NCBI RefSeq assembly: GCF_901933205.1
Contig: NC_044573.1
Span: 60,751,993-60,815,992 of the forward strand
DNA: 64,000 bases
Source: Camarhynchus parvulus
Taxonomy: Eukaryota; Chordata; Aves; Passeriformes; Thraupidae
Direction: 5' to 3'
The position numbers were made by a program, and so were the translations under genes. How positions within the stretch are numbered: position 1 is the stretch's first letter; each line of letters begins with the position of its first letter. The notes under the pieces were generated by a model. The model was not told where the DNA came from. It was given only the letters and a program-made list of their open reading frames with translations, and did not search any database. Shown here piece by piece: positions 54,124-64,000 of the stretch.

Positions 54124-54806
54124 TTAAAAGGCTCCAACTTCAGTCCCCCAGGGTCGGTAGGGTTTCGTGCCGCTGCCGGTGCCAGCCTGCTGAGGGCTGG
54201 CAGAGGCTGACACGGCCAGCGGAGGGGTGATGGCGGTGGCCGCGGCCACGGCGGCGGCGGCCGCGCTGGGAGGGAGCATGGGGAAGGTGCCGGTGAAGGA
54301 GAGGGGGAAGCTCTGGGCTGCGGCTGTGGCTGCTGCTGCCGCGGCGTGAACAGTGGCCGACAGGGACAAGAGGGAGGTAGAGAGAGGAGGGACACAGGGA
54401 GCGATGCTGCCAGCGGAGGGCACTCTGAGGGCCGCATCGGCGTGGGCGAAGGTGGCCGTGAGCAGGGCGGAGCCGTGAGGGGGCACGTCCGAGGAGAGTC
54501 TGCACGGGGCGGCATCGGCGGCGTGCAGTCCGTTCGGCTGCAGCAGAGCGGCCGGGAGGTGGTGGAAGGCGGCGGCCCAGTGGTGAGGGTGCAAGGGGTG
54601 GTGGTGGTGGTGGACCATGGAGGAGGTCATGGCAGCAGCTTCCCTCTGAGAGGCGCAGGTGCTCAGGTGGGACACGAGTCTAACGCGCAGGGGGTCGGAT
54701 GTGTCGAGACCTTCCACCGAAGTCAGGTACCTCGCCACTTCCGTCAAGCACTCCCGGAAGCCGATGCTCATGAAATCCATGGCCAGGGAATGGGCGTCAA
54801 AATAAC
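54124..54806 (-). CDS. HEY2: HEY2 coding exon 5 (Orange domain and C-terminal region)
   Basis: This is the largest exon, with 683 coding bases and residues 110-336. It begins after the acceptor CCCTTGCAG with [20 protein letters not shown], the start of the Orange region. It then encodes a long Ala/Pro/Ser/His-rich tail with His and Ala homopolymer runs and ends [13 protein letters not shown] and TAA. The exon is GC-rich, so several long open frames on both strands here are only shadows of it. The last exon continues as 3'UTR below 54124. Confidence 0.97.
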
Positions 54807-57800
54807 CTGCAAGGGAAGGGCAAAATACGTGTTGAATGTGGAGCCGGCCAACCCAGTCCTGGCTCAGCCACCGCATTTCCCGTTTGCCATTTGTGGGTTA
54901 AGATGTGCGACAGAAGTTTGTTCTCTGGTCTGTAAAATGATTTCTGTGACCATCCCCATAATGTAATAGGCTGCAGTTGTTTATGCAGACCATATACAAA
55001 TGAAAAGAAGTAAGTCCATAAGACACTTAAAAAGATACATGATGCCTCTCCTGAAATTCCTCAGCAAGCTGCTGCAGTACAGTGTTGATCCTGTATGTGT
55101 GAATGAGATGCTTATCCACACAAAGAAAAAGGCTGGAGATCAGAGAGCTTGCATGTACTACCCTGCCTTTTCTTCCCTACATTGGCATTCATCCTAATGC
55201 TTTCAAACTATTTCTTGACATTGTGAGATAGTTGTTGTAGCTGCTGCCGGGGTCCCATCTACTTCACAGAGTCATTAAGACAATATGACATACGGTGTTG
55301 CTTAACTACAAACAAAAAACATCTTGTGATGACTCTGCACACACACAATAAAAAGCTTTACTGAAAAAAACGTTTTATGTAATGCCATTGCTAATTTGGA
55401 GATGGAAGACTGACAGTCATATGGCCCATGAGGTATTTCAACAAACAGCAACTGGAGGTCCATAGGCTTGGGACAAAAAAGCATTTGAAAAAAAAAAGTT
55501 TTATTAAATGCACATGAAAGAATACTCCCTTTCTAAAAGGGTTGAGCATAAAATCTTGCGTTTAACTTGCAGCTCTTCAACCACAAAAACCTATTCCACT
55601 TTTTGGAATTTTCCTATTTTAGTTTAAATGTTGTCTCCTTGGGGGAATAATATCGTATCCACTCCCAAGTTGGCATGGTATTTTTCCTCTCACTTTCAAT
55701 GAAAATTTTTAGGTATGCATGAATGTGATGTGTGTCAGTATATAAAGATCAAGTGCCTCTCTTATGGTGGAACGTGGCAGCAATGCCTTGTACTCTGTCA
55801 TAAAATAATCTCAGCCTTTCTGAAAAATGCTAGCACTTCCGATGTCTTTTTTCATTTTAATAAATTTCCAGTCTAGAAAGAAGTGCTTCCACTACTGCAT
55901 GCCCACATTATAGAATTAACTCAGGCACATTTATCCATGTTGCTCCAAATCCCCTGCCCGCTATACACTCCATCTTGCCAAATCACGACCATGCTTTTGC
56001 TGCAGGCCTACTTGCTCATCTGAACCTGAGGGAAACTCTGGCTCAGCCAGCAGATCAACGAGCGCAAGGAGTTGAGGACTCCTGCCCACAAGTGCTGACT
56101 CCTCACAGCTTTCTTCATGCCGGGTCCACTGCAACCGAAGGTTTGAGTGAGCTCCTGAGAAACAGAGGCCAGGCATGCCAGCAGCAGTGAGATAGCAGGG
56201 CATTTTCTTGGGTGCCAGTCAGCCTGGCGTGGGGACTGCTTCTGCGACGGAGGCTCCAGGACCTCCAGCAGCTTCAGAGGGGCTGATGCACAGCCAGAAC
56301 CACTTCCCAGCCCTGGCCACAAGTCAGCCAGCCTGGGAGTCCTGAGAGCACTCGGCTCAAGCCAGGGCTTCCCGGCCTCGCTCCCTCCTGGACTGGAAGA
56401 GATGTGGGGGATGTGGTTGTCACCAGCCTCCCCTGAGTCTGAGCTGCTGGCTCTGTGACAAGCCATCCCAAAGCCCTGGTGATCCTGGCTCCCTTTCAGT
56501 CTCCTATGGTGGCCGAGGCATGAAAACAGAGGCTAGATGAGATCTGGGACTCCCAGGCTCCATTATATTTTGATGGTTATCTTTTCCTGGTTTCTCCTTC
56601 ACCAGCTTCCCCCTTCTGAGAGACTTAAAAATATTGTTTGTCATTTCTTTCCCAACCCACAAACATCCTCCACCATGTGCACATGCCAGTGTTTTGTAGT
56701 GAATAGGAACTCCTGGTTTTACCTCATCTGTCCTGGTAACCCACCTGCACTGCACACAAGTCACTTAAGCTACAAGAACCCATGCACTGACCCAGGTGTC
56801 ACTCGCTCAAGATAAATTTGTAGTGAAGCTTCAATAAAACCACACTGAGTTACCTGCAAGCAACTCACTGTTGACAAATCACTCCTCCCCTGTGCCTGCT
56901 TGCACCATCAGCAAAAAGCCCTGGCCTTAGGCCAAAATAATAGCTCCATGTGAATAGGAGACTGTCCACAGAACTGTCCACACCTGCGTCAGGGCAGAAA
57001 CACGGAGTCTGCACAGGACCTGAGAGGCATCTGCCTGCCTGCCTAGGCAGCTCTGAAAAGCAGAGAAGGGGCAGAAGCAGCATTGGGTTTCTTTCCCGCA
57101 CTGCCCACCTCGGGATCAGTGTGCTGAGTGGTGGCCAAGACCATCCTGACTTGCCAAGTCCCACCCATTCCCCATCATGGATGTCCTCCTTTCTGTGTGA
57201 GGAAGAGGACAGTCCTCAATGCAGGCCAGCACAGGGGTATCAGGACTCATTTCTCCTTTCTGCAGTAATAAGTGTTTGCGCCGGGTAAAAATGATAAACT
57301 CATTTTTTTTCTGTTACAAAACATCTCCTCTGGCTCACAAGATGAATTACAAAGAGGGAAATAAATGCAAATAAAACAAATAGCTACTTTTAAAATACTC
57401 TAAGAAATTATATTTAAAACTGTTAGTTAGATTGCAAAGTAAAACATTGAGCAAGCAGGAAATGCAGGCTTAAACTTTGCCCAGTACCCATTCTAAAACC
57501 TCCTTTTCTTACAGTTTCTTAATCTGTGCAGTGAGATTACTCTTATCTCTAGGACAGAAGGAGCAGATAAAGTTGTAGTATTTGTGAAGCGATCAGGTAG
57601 TATTGTGATGGGCCACCCACTGTGGATCATGGTGTGAAAGGCAGTAACAGAAGTAAGCCTGCATCTCCTCTCCCCGCATCACAACATTCATCCTTTCCCG
57701 CACTGCCACAGCTACGCCGGTGTCAGGTGGGGCAGGAGAGACATGGCAGCAGAGACCAACCAAGGAAGAGACGAGACTGCAAGAGAGAGACCTGGGACTG

Positions 57801-60800
57801 TCTCAGCAACAGCAACATCCAGTTTGTCCAACTGGAGCCAGAGGCTGGACTCCACCACCACATCTCCCTGTCCCACAGCTCCCATCCCAGGCATTTCATC
57901 CCCTGTCCCACTTGGCCACCTGACCTGGCCCATTTATAAAAAAAAATCCCCTGCATACTTTTTTTGGGTGGGGAAGCCAGGGAAGGAAGCTTCCTGATAG
58001 ATGAGGTCTCCATTTGGGTTCACCTCCTGGCCATCCCACTGTCAGTGCAAACATCAGAGGGCTGGGAGCTGCTGCAGCTCCTCAGAGGAGCAATGTGCAG
58101 CGTGACATGGGGGTCAGGCTGGGATAGCTGAGCCACACGTCGCATGGGGAGGGTGAAGCGAAACAGCCACCACTTCCCTCAGCAGCCCTGCACTGTGTGC
58201 TCCCTGACCGAGGGAGACAGAGCTTGTGAAACACCAGCACACAGCCACACACTCAGAGAAGGCACCATCACTCAGACACACAGAGGATCCGAACCACCTG
58301 AACACAGACTGCACAACCGTGATCAATTCTGGAGTTTCGTAACTTTCAAAAGTGTATCTTTAGCAACTACAGTGCTTTCTCAAGGACTTTTTACCTTCTT
58401 TTAAAATTTTGTACATTTTCTGAGGAATCAAGAGACATGTCTGTTACCTGATGGGCAATAAAACTCCTTTCATCTCTTATCAAACAAGTTACCCATAACT
58501 TTTAAGCTTAAATGGACTCCTAGAAAAAAATCCTAGACACGTAGAAAAAAGGTGTATCAGCTTGGTGTTAATTCTCACAAATAACAAAACACCAGCCTAA
58601 AGCCATCTGCTGTTAGACATGCACTGATTCTGAGCTGAGTTTTTAATTGCTGCAAGGTACAGAGAGGAGCATAATTCAGTCATGCACTAAAAACTTTGAT
58701 CAAAAAAAAAAAGTAAGAGAGAGAAAGCAGTAGTTTCTTTTCTAGCCTTCACCTATATGGCATAGTGGGTGAGTGAAGAATCAGCTGGTTTCCATTACAA
58801 CAATTCAAAGCATGATCACGGTTGATGGCATGGGACATGGGACCATGCTTATGGAATGCCAGCAAGTTTTTCGCTCCAAATAAGTTCCAAAATCATGACT
58901 ACACAGAACACCTCGTGGGTGGCTGAAACCATTTGGCCTCCAGCCTTGGGACTGTCAGCTTGCACAAGCGAGGTACACTCGACTCCCGGCGCTCAGCTGA
59001 TCTAATGGGTCAGTGAGTGCAGCCGCTGCGTCATGCCAGCACCCATTAACAGAGAGCTATGCCAGCCTCTGACACACAAATATAGCATAGAAATGTGAGT
59101 GCAGAGAACACTGCCTGCCTACCCACTTTATCAGATACCTGGAGCTGCACAGAGCAAGACTGGGTTTTGTTCTGGCGAATGAGATGGCCTGACCTGGAAC
59201 TGAAAAGTCTTTCCAGAACGAAGAAAATATTTAAACATAAATTAAAGTTCTTCTCCGTTCACTTCCTTCGGTATAGCAGCTCAATAATGAGGTTTAGCAT
59301 CAGGTTTTTTGCTACACAATTGTTGCCACAAAACTCCTGTTTATGTTTGGTGTTTGTGTATTTGTTTTGTCTCCCTGTGCAGATTTCAGTGCTCTTTGGA
59401 AACCCCAAACAAATCTCTGACTGGGCTGCCTGTGAATGAAGCCTTTACTCCCACAGTGTTATGAAAGCAAACACAAGCCCAGGGTCAAGTGCTTCTTTTG
59501 TCCCAGTAGCTCTTTCCCACGAGTTCAATCCTGCCATTAGCATTGATTTCCACTCCTTTAATCTGGAAACGCCTATCACAGCTCCTCAAAGCACTTTTTT
59601 TGATGAGATTTCCCCAAATATTAGAAAAAAAAAATTGTTGGCTCCTTACCTTTCCCTCCTGTTGCCTGCAGCATCTTCAGATGATCCACTGTCATTTGCA
59701 GTATTTCCGCTTTTTCTAATTTGGCAGATCCCTTTGAGATAAGAGACACATATAAATAAAGGCTTACGAGTACTAGAAACTTCAATTTGATATACTTTCC
59801 ACTGAGCTCAGCCTTATGGTTTCAATTTCCCCTATCATTAGGACATTCTCTGCTTAATTATTTCGTGAGCATCTGCTTCCCAGACTTGGTCTAAGGACTA
59901 ATACCATCTCCCTAATTTCCCTTTATTAGGGCTATACCTCAGCACAGCTCTGGCCTTGAAGGTAGTGTAGAGATGACATCTTCAAGAAATACATAACTTT
60001 CTGGACTTCCTTTTTAACAACAAACACAAGGGGAGAGCTGGCAGGAGGGGTCTGTGTGGCCACAGATTAGGACCCTGCCACAACGTTACTTTTTGTGCTA
60101 TTACCGGTAGGTGTCCCTGCGGACACACACCCAGCACTGTCCCTCTCTCCATGGCCTGTTAATTTGAAATGTGTCATTTGGTTGTTGAATATTCCATTCT
60201 CATTTTTTGACTGGAAAAAACTGCCACACAGCCCACAGTATTTTAAGTTAGTGAGAGGCCTATTTTGCAAAGACTAATTATTGTGAAAGAGAGTAGCTCC
60301 TCCATCAGTAAAAATCTTTTCTGACACTATGAGTGGCTCACAGAGCTACAAGAAATACTGGAAAAGTACAAAATAGAACTCAAAAGATAGTATTGATATA
60401 TCAATGTATAAATACAACTATTTTGCTTGGTAGCATTCCCTTGGATATCTGGAACACACCCAGACAACACAAATGTTATTCCACTGCAAGAGATCATCCC
60501 TTGGCATCAGTTAAAATCAGAGCCGCACAAGCTGCAGCCACCAGCAGATCACATCCTGCCAGCCAATTTTTTCTCTTAGTTATCATCTGGGCCACCTCAC
60601 TGTCTCAGCCAGCTTCACCCAGGTTGCACATTTTTGAGTTGGGCAAAGCTTACCCAGCATTGTGCAGCCGTGCTTCAGAGCGCTCATCTCTGCCACACTC
60701 GGGAGTAGCACGGTGGCTTGGGAAGGGAGGGAGGCGGAAGCGAAACTAAACCTCCAACTTGGAAGCTCCAGTGAGCTGAATGTCAAGGAGCTGGGCAAGG

Positions 60801-63800
60801 ACTGATGACTTTGTCCTTGGCATGTTGCGGGAAAATGGTGGGACTTTCTGATTCAAATACAGCACATGCTCATTTTTATGGCAGTGCCTTTTTTTCAATC
60901 TGCTTATTGCTTTCAACGTACCAAGGTTTATGTGCGTGTGAATTTTTGGTCAGAATTCCCCGTTTTACATGCTACATCCTGTAGCTTTCTCAGACTTCAT
61001 CTTTTCCATAGACATAGTACAAGCCGTCTCAGTGAGAGTGACTAATAGCTAAAAACTGCATGGTGCTGGGTAATTTCCAAAGGCTCTGTAGGACTTTTTT
61101 ATAATGTTTGTGGTTTTCAAGAAATAAACAATAAAATGGGACAAACAACTATTGTCTCTTGCCCCTGTTTATCTAGCCGAAAATATCCCTGTCACTGTTT
61201 TGCCAGAACCAATGGAAGGGCATAGTGACAACTACCAGTTACTAAAAATCATATTGCAGGTGACACGAGTGATGCTCTCAACCAACACTTCAAATTTATT
61301 TTTTTCAGCCGGCTTTTGCTCAGGCCAGGGATGAAACAGGCCTAACACAGTGGGGTGTTTGCCACGTAGTTGCCATTTACATTCAGCACCTCCCAATCCT
61401 GCTCTCAGATTTTACTTTCTGGGGTTTTTCTACTATTACAAGGAAGTCAGGTTATTTATTTTCAGATGTTTCATTTTTATTGAAACATAGTGTCAGTTGC
61501 ACATATCCATCAATCTTCAGACACTTCTAGCAAAACAGGAACAAGGCTAAATACTGAATCAAAGACCAAAAAATAAAATTCAAGATATGTAAAAAAATTA
61601 ATTTTAATGGAAAAACCAAAATGCCATTTTTAAAAAAATAAAACTTATTCTAATCTCTTGGTCTGTAATTTCATGACCAAGGAGCTGAGCCTTCAGACTT
61701 CCTACTAAATACCTTCTCACTGAAAGTCTGAATACATCCCTGACTTCACTAGCTGACAAACACGGGCCTATTCCACCTCCTAATGCACTGGTTCTAAAGA
61801 ATAATCTTAAAACATGAATAATCCAGATTGTCTGCTCCCTTTTCAGGAAACTGGATTGATTCACTTGCAATGGAAAGTATAGATTTGAAAAAAAAAAGTC
61901 TGTTAAAGTAGCGGCAAAGTAAATTATATTTAAAGATTTAGACAGAAAGCTAATTTACATACAGGTTTGGGAGTTGTGATGGGTTTGTGTATTTTTATTT
62001 TTTATTTAAGATGGAGTAAAGCACATTTTTAACAAAACCACTACTGGAATTCATCGAAAGAACAGAGGCAACATGAACACAGTTACCCTTAAGGGAAAAA
62101 CAAGCCAAAGAATGGAAATGTTTTTCAGCCTTATAATGAATTATGTTTCTAATAGTTTTGCCACAACAAAGCATTTTATTGAAATGCCTGCTTTGTGCCA
62201 GATCAGGACACATACAGTATTATTTTAATGAGATTTACAAGAGAACTAACATTGCCAGATGAGATACAGAATTTATATTAAAAAAAAAAAGCTTACTTGT
62301 TTTTCAAAAGCAGTTGGCACAAGCCGCCTCAGCTCTGATAAACTGTTATTTATACGATCACGGCGCCTTTTCTCTATAATCTATTCCCAAAAAAACAAAA
62401 CACATTAAGTTTATAAAAATGAAGGGCAAAATCACAGCACACATGCAAATTGTCAAATGCAAAAATAATTAAACAAAACATACCCCTCTTCTTTTCTTTC
62501 TGGCCATGATCTGAGATGTTGTTGTTGGGGAATTTGATCGAATGACAGAACTATTACTTTGCCTGTGAAACAATAAAAGTACATCAGGTGTTGCACAACT
62601 TGACACCGTTCTTTGAAGACACCTTAGGTCACCATATTACGTACGCATAGTCCCTCTAATGCCATTTTCAATGCTTTTAAGATGCGCCTTGCATTGCACA
62701 GTGTTTTCGAAGGCAGCAATGCATTTCAGTTTTGACTGCCCCAGCATACGTTTTGAATTGACATTTTTAATTTTCCAACAGTGTAGGAAATAAAGTCCTT
62801 TTCTGTAGAGAGTTCACTGTCCAGCGCAGATTTCATTATCTTTGTATATAAAGTCCTGCCTACCAAGCAGAGGCTGAAGAACCAGGCCCAAATCTACATG
62901 AACCATCTCTATATGGCAACAGCAGTGGTGAGTGGTCATACCCAATGACACAACCTCTACCAGGCCTGCTGGGTTTTGACGTTGCTGCCCATTGCTACAC
63001 AGTCAGTAGATGGTCAAGTATGATGCCAGGTGCCTAGCCTGGCTCTGTTGCATTGTCCAGGAGCAGAATTCAAAATCCGCTTTTAAAACTATACTACCCA
63101 CGAGTATAAAGTTGCTCTTATTTCATCATGAGGGCCCCCAAAAAAATCAGTATCTTTTAATAGTCATTTAGCCACTGATGAGGTGTCTAAACGAGAGTGA
63201 GAGATAGGGCTCTGGTGCATGAACCTCTAAATTGGCAGGAGGAGCCCTGAAGCCCCCCAGCGTCCCCGCAGCGCGCCCAGCCCGACCCTCCCTGGGCAAA
63301 CACCACTGCCTGCCCTAGGCTCGCACGGCGGCTTTGCTGAAGTTCAGCTGCTGAGGATCCCTGCTTACTTTCCACGGCTCATTTCCCACTGGCGCCGTGG
63401 GAAATGAGGTTGTTCGGCCTGATCAGGAGCGATTTTGGAAAAGGTCTGATTGCAAATGGCAAATTAAGCGGAGCTAATGAACCGCAGCCCGGCGGCTCAC
63501 ACAGCTACTGGAGTGCCGCGCGTAATTTCGAGGATCGGGCAGTCCAAGCGCGGGGCTACTTTTTGGTGGGCTATGAGAGAGCTGCCAGCTGACCTGGAGG
63601 AGGATGCAACACCTCTGACCTCGGGGACCGCCGCGCCCCCACCCCCATCCCAAGGGGGTGTCTGGGTCTCCCCCTCGCCCTGCCCCAGCTCGGGGCGCAC
63701 CCCGGCCCGCGCCCCCGAAGGAGACGGCGGCGCCGGAGGTACCCCACTTACCCCGAGTAGTTGTTCTCGCTACCCACGTCTATAGTCTCGTCCATATCGC

Positions 63801-63834
63801 TGTCTGAGGTAGTTTCCTCGCAAGGTCGCTTCAT
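54124..63834 (-). CDS. HEY2: HEY2, bHLH-Orange transcriptional repressor (five coding exons, complete CDS)
   Basis: HEY2 is a nuclear Notch effector that dimerises through its bHLH domain, binds E-box-type sites and represses transcription; in vertebrates it patterns ventricle, arteries and other Notch tissues (family knowledge). Joining the exons 63752-63834, 62484-62562, 62297-62380, 59650-59731 and 54124-54806 gives 1011 bases, or 336 residues plus a TAA stop. Human HEY2 is 337 as I recall. All introns are GT-AG and all phases fit. The N-terminus starts [10 protein letters not shown]. The basic region is about residues 48-64, with the Hey-type Gly54 where Hes proteins have Pro. Helix-loop-helix runs to about 105, the Orange domain is about 120-157, a His-rich stretch is 175-185, Ala tracts are at 264-273 and 291-299, YRPW is 326-329, and the terminal TEVGAF follows. 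YRPW plus the N-terminus separate it from HEY1 and HEYL. No break or missing key residue is seen. Confidence 0.97.
54807..59649 (-). other. HEY2 intron 4
   Basis: This intron of about 4.8 kb lies between the helix-2 exon and the Orange exon. It contains GC-richer patches near 56.0-56.5, 57.0-57.3 and 57.6-58.3 kb whose open frames resemble nothing I know. It also contains a MIR-like remnant near 57.5 kb and a motif-dense patch near 59.0 kb. I see no other gene. Confidence 0.85.
57515..57610 (+). mobile_element. MIR-like SINE remnant in HEY2 intron 4
   Basis: ACAGTTTCTTAATCTGTGCA, GTGAGATTACTC, CTCTAGG and later TGTGAAGCGATCAGGTAGT follow the order of the MIR 3' half in plus orientation. By-eye match only. 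Confidence 0.4.
59650..59731 (-). CDS. HEY2: HEY2 coding exon 4 (loop and helix 2)
   Basis: The exon is 82 bases: 27 codons (residues 83-109) plus one base of Gly110. It encodes [20 protein letters not shown] and on, the end of the loop and helix 2 used for dimerisation. The acceptor is CTCAAAG, the donor GTAAGG. Confidence 0.96.
59732..62296 (-). other. HEY2 intron 3
   Basis: This intron of about 2.6 kb is mostly AT-rich, with a GC-richer patch near 60.5-60.8 kb. No gene, RNA or clear transposon was recognised. Confidence 0.85.
62297..62380 (-). CDS. HEY2: HEY2 coding exon 3 (basic region and helix 1)
   Basis: The exon is 84 bases and exactly 28 codons, residues 55-82, starting [17 protein letters not shown]. 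It gives the second half of the basic region with the Glu57 and Arg residues that contact DNA in bHLH proteins, then helix 1 and the start of the loop. Acceptor AATAG and donor GTAAGC are both canonical. Only 103 bases of intron separate it from exon 2. Confidence 0.96.
62484..62562 (-). CDS. HEY2: HEY2 coding exon 2 (start of basic region)
   Basis: The exon is 79 bases: one base completes Gly28, then 26 codons encode residues 29-54, ending in MARKKRRG, the first half of the DNA-binding basic region. The acceptor reads TTTCACAG and the donor GTATGT. The phase is compatible with exons 1 and 3. Confidence 0.95.
62563..63751 (-). other. HEY2 intron 1
   Basis: This intron of about 1.2 kb has a 5' half (63.2-63.75 kb) that is GC-rich and part of the HEY2 CpG island. 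It carries paired RBPJ-type cores at 63380-63406 and an AT-rich homeobox/octamer-like stretch near 63.45-63.48 kb. The rest holds no recognisable feature. Confidence 0.85.
63380..63406. promoter_or_regulatory. Inverted pair of RBPJ/CSL-type cores in HEY2 intron 1
   Basis: CATTTCCCAC and its exact reverse complement GTGGGAAATG flank a 7-base spacer (TGGCGCC). Each arm contains the RBPJ core GTGGGAA. The A-rich ends face outward, the opposite of the classical head-to-head paired site. It lies 346 bases into intron 1, inside the CpG island. Confidence 0.45.
63752..63834 (-). CDS. HEY2: HEY2 coding exon 1
   Basis: This holds the start codon (63832-63834) and 27 codons plus two bases of a Gly codon. 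The encoded peptide is the acidic, Ser/Thr-rich HEY2 N-terminus ([20 protein letters not shown]...). The exon ends at a strong GTAAGT donor (63751-63746), leaving phase 2. No other in-frame ATG in this exon precedes the conserved start, so the start is secure. Confidence 0.96.
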
Positions 63835-63946
63835 CGTGCGCACGGCGCGGGAGCAAAGATAAATAAATCCGGGGGCTCCGGGCACGGCACAGCTCGGCAC
63901 AGCACGACGCCGCACCGCCAGCAGAGCAAACCCTGTCTGAGGCGCT

Positions 63947-63954
63947 TTCCCACG
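63947..63954 (-). promoter_or_regulatory. RBPJ/CSL-type site upstream of HEY2 ATG
   Basis: The minus strand reads CGTGGGAA, the RBPJ consensus, about 113 bases upstream of the start codon. HEY2 is a known direct Notch/RBPJ target, which raises the prior. If transcription starts upstream of here, the site is in the 5'UTR. Confidence 0.5.
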
Positions 63955-64000
63955 CCGCGGCACAGCCTCAAGCCCGACGGCCCGCCCCCGGCAAGGCCCG

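Larger units (their letters stand above)
63230..64000 (-). promoter_or_regulatory. HEY2: HEY2 CpG island and 5' region (truncated by window end)
   Basis: GC and CpG density rise sharply from about 63.23 kb to the window edge, spanning the start of intron 1, exon 1 and 166 bases upstream of the start codon. On the minus strand the upstream part has a GC box (GGGGGCGGG, 63981-63989) and an RBPJ-type site. The transcription start may lie in these 166 bases or just outside the window; I cannot place it. Confidence 0.75.

Noticed and set aside
53973..54966. Long Pro/Arg/Gly-rich frames on both strands
   Set aside because: These are shadows of HEY2 exon 5 in other frames; only the frame ending in YRPW and TEVGAF fits the gene.
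63849..63866. TATA-like TTATTTAT on the minus strand upstream of the HEY2 start
   Set aside because: It is only about 20-30 bases from the start codon, too close to be a TATA box for a transcript with a normal 5'UTR.
1..64000. CRISPR arrays, operons, insertion sequences or an intact retrovirus
   Set aside because: No regular spaced repeats, no gag/pol-like frames and no paired LTRs were seen; the window is ordinary vertebrate nuclear DNA.

Overview
This is a vertebrate nuclear genome window, most likely from a bird. Split exons with GT-AG borders, CpG-island promoters, a eukaryotic tRNA gene with A and B boxes, few repeats overall, and diverged CR1 LINE 3' ends as the main recognisable transposons all point that way. 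No bacterial or viral genes are visible. The gene order HEY2 - tRNA-Glu - NCOA7 matches what I recall of human 6q22.31, so this looks like an ordinary conserved-synteny block seen in reverse orientation.

Right part (about 52.6-64.0 kb): the complete coding sequence of HEY2 lies on the minus strand in five exons (63752-63834, 62484-62562, 62297-62380, 59650-59731, 54124-54806). The splice phases join exactly to a 336-residue bHLH-Orange repressor ending in the YRPW motif. The window stops 166 bases upstream of the HEY2 start codon, so the full promoter is cut off. An RBPJ (CSL) type site lies in the 5' flank. A perfect 10-base inverted pair of RBPJ cores lies in intron 1, fitting HEY2 as a Notch target that may have an intronic control element.

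Middle (about 34.3-52.6 kb): intergenic DNA, then a tRNA-Glu(CTC) gene on the plus strand (41641-41712). It sits back to back with a CpG island (about 40.85-41.50 kb) that is the probable main promoter of NCOA7. Two further CpG-rich patches (38.1-38.3 and 34.3-34.95 kb) may be alternative NCOA7 promoters or 5' exons.

Left part (1-34.3 kb): NCOA7 intron sequence on the minus strand. The only coding exon I can find is the first one (16145-16276), which carries the start codon, about 17 residues and a short upstream ORF. About 0.4 kb downstream of its donor, in transcript direction, is a striking inverted repeat with arms of about 175-200 bases. One arm has a 20-base unit expanded to almost three copies. 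The next NCOA7 coding exons were not found and probably lie beyond base 1. The rest is AT-rich intron with CR1 and MIR-like remnants, microsatellites and one coding-like but unidentified ORF near 32.3 kb.
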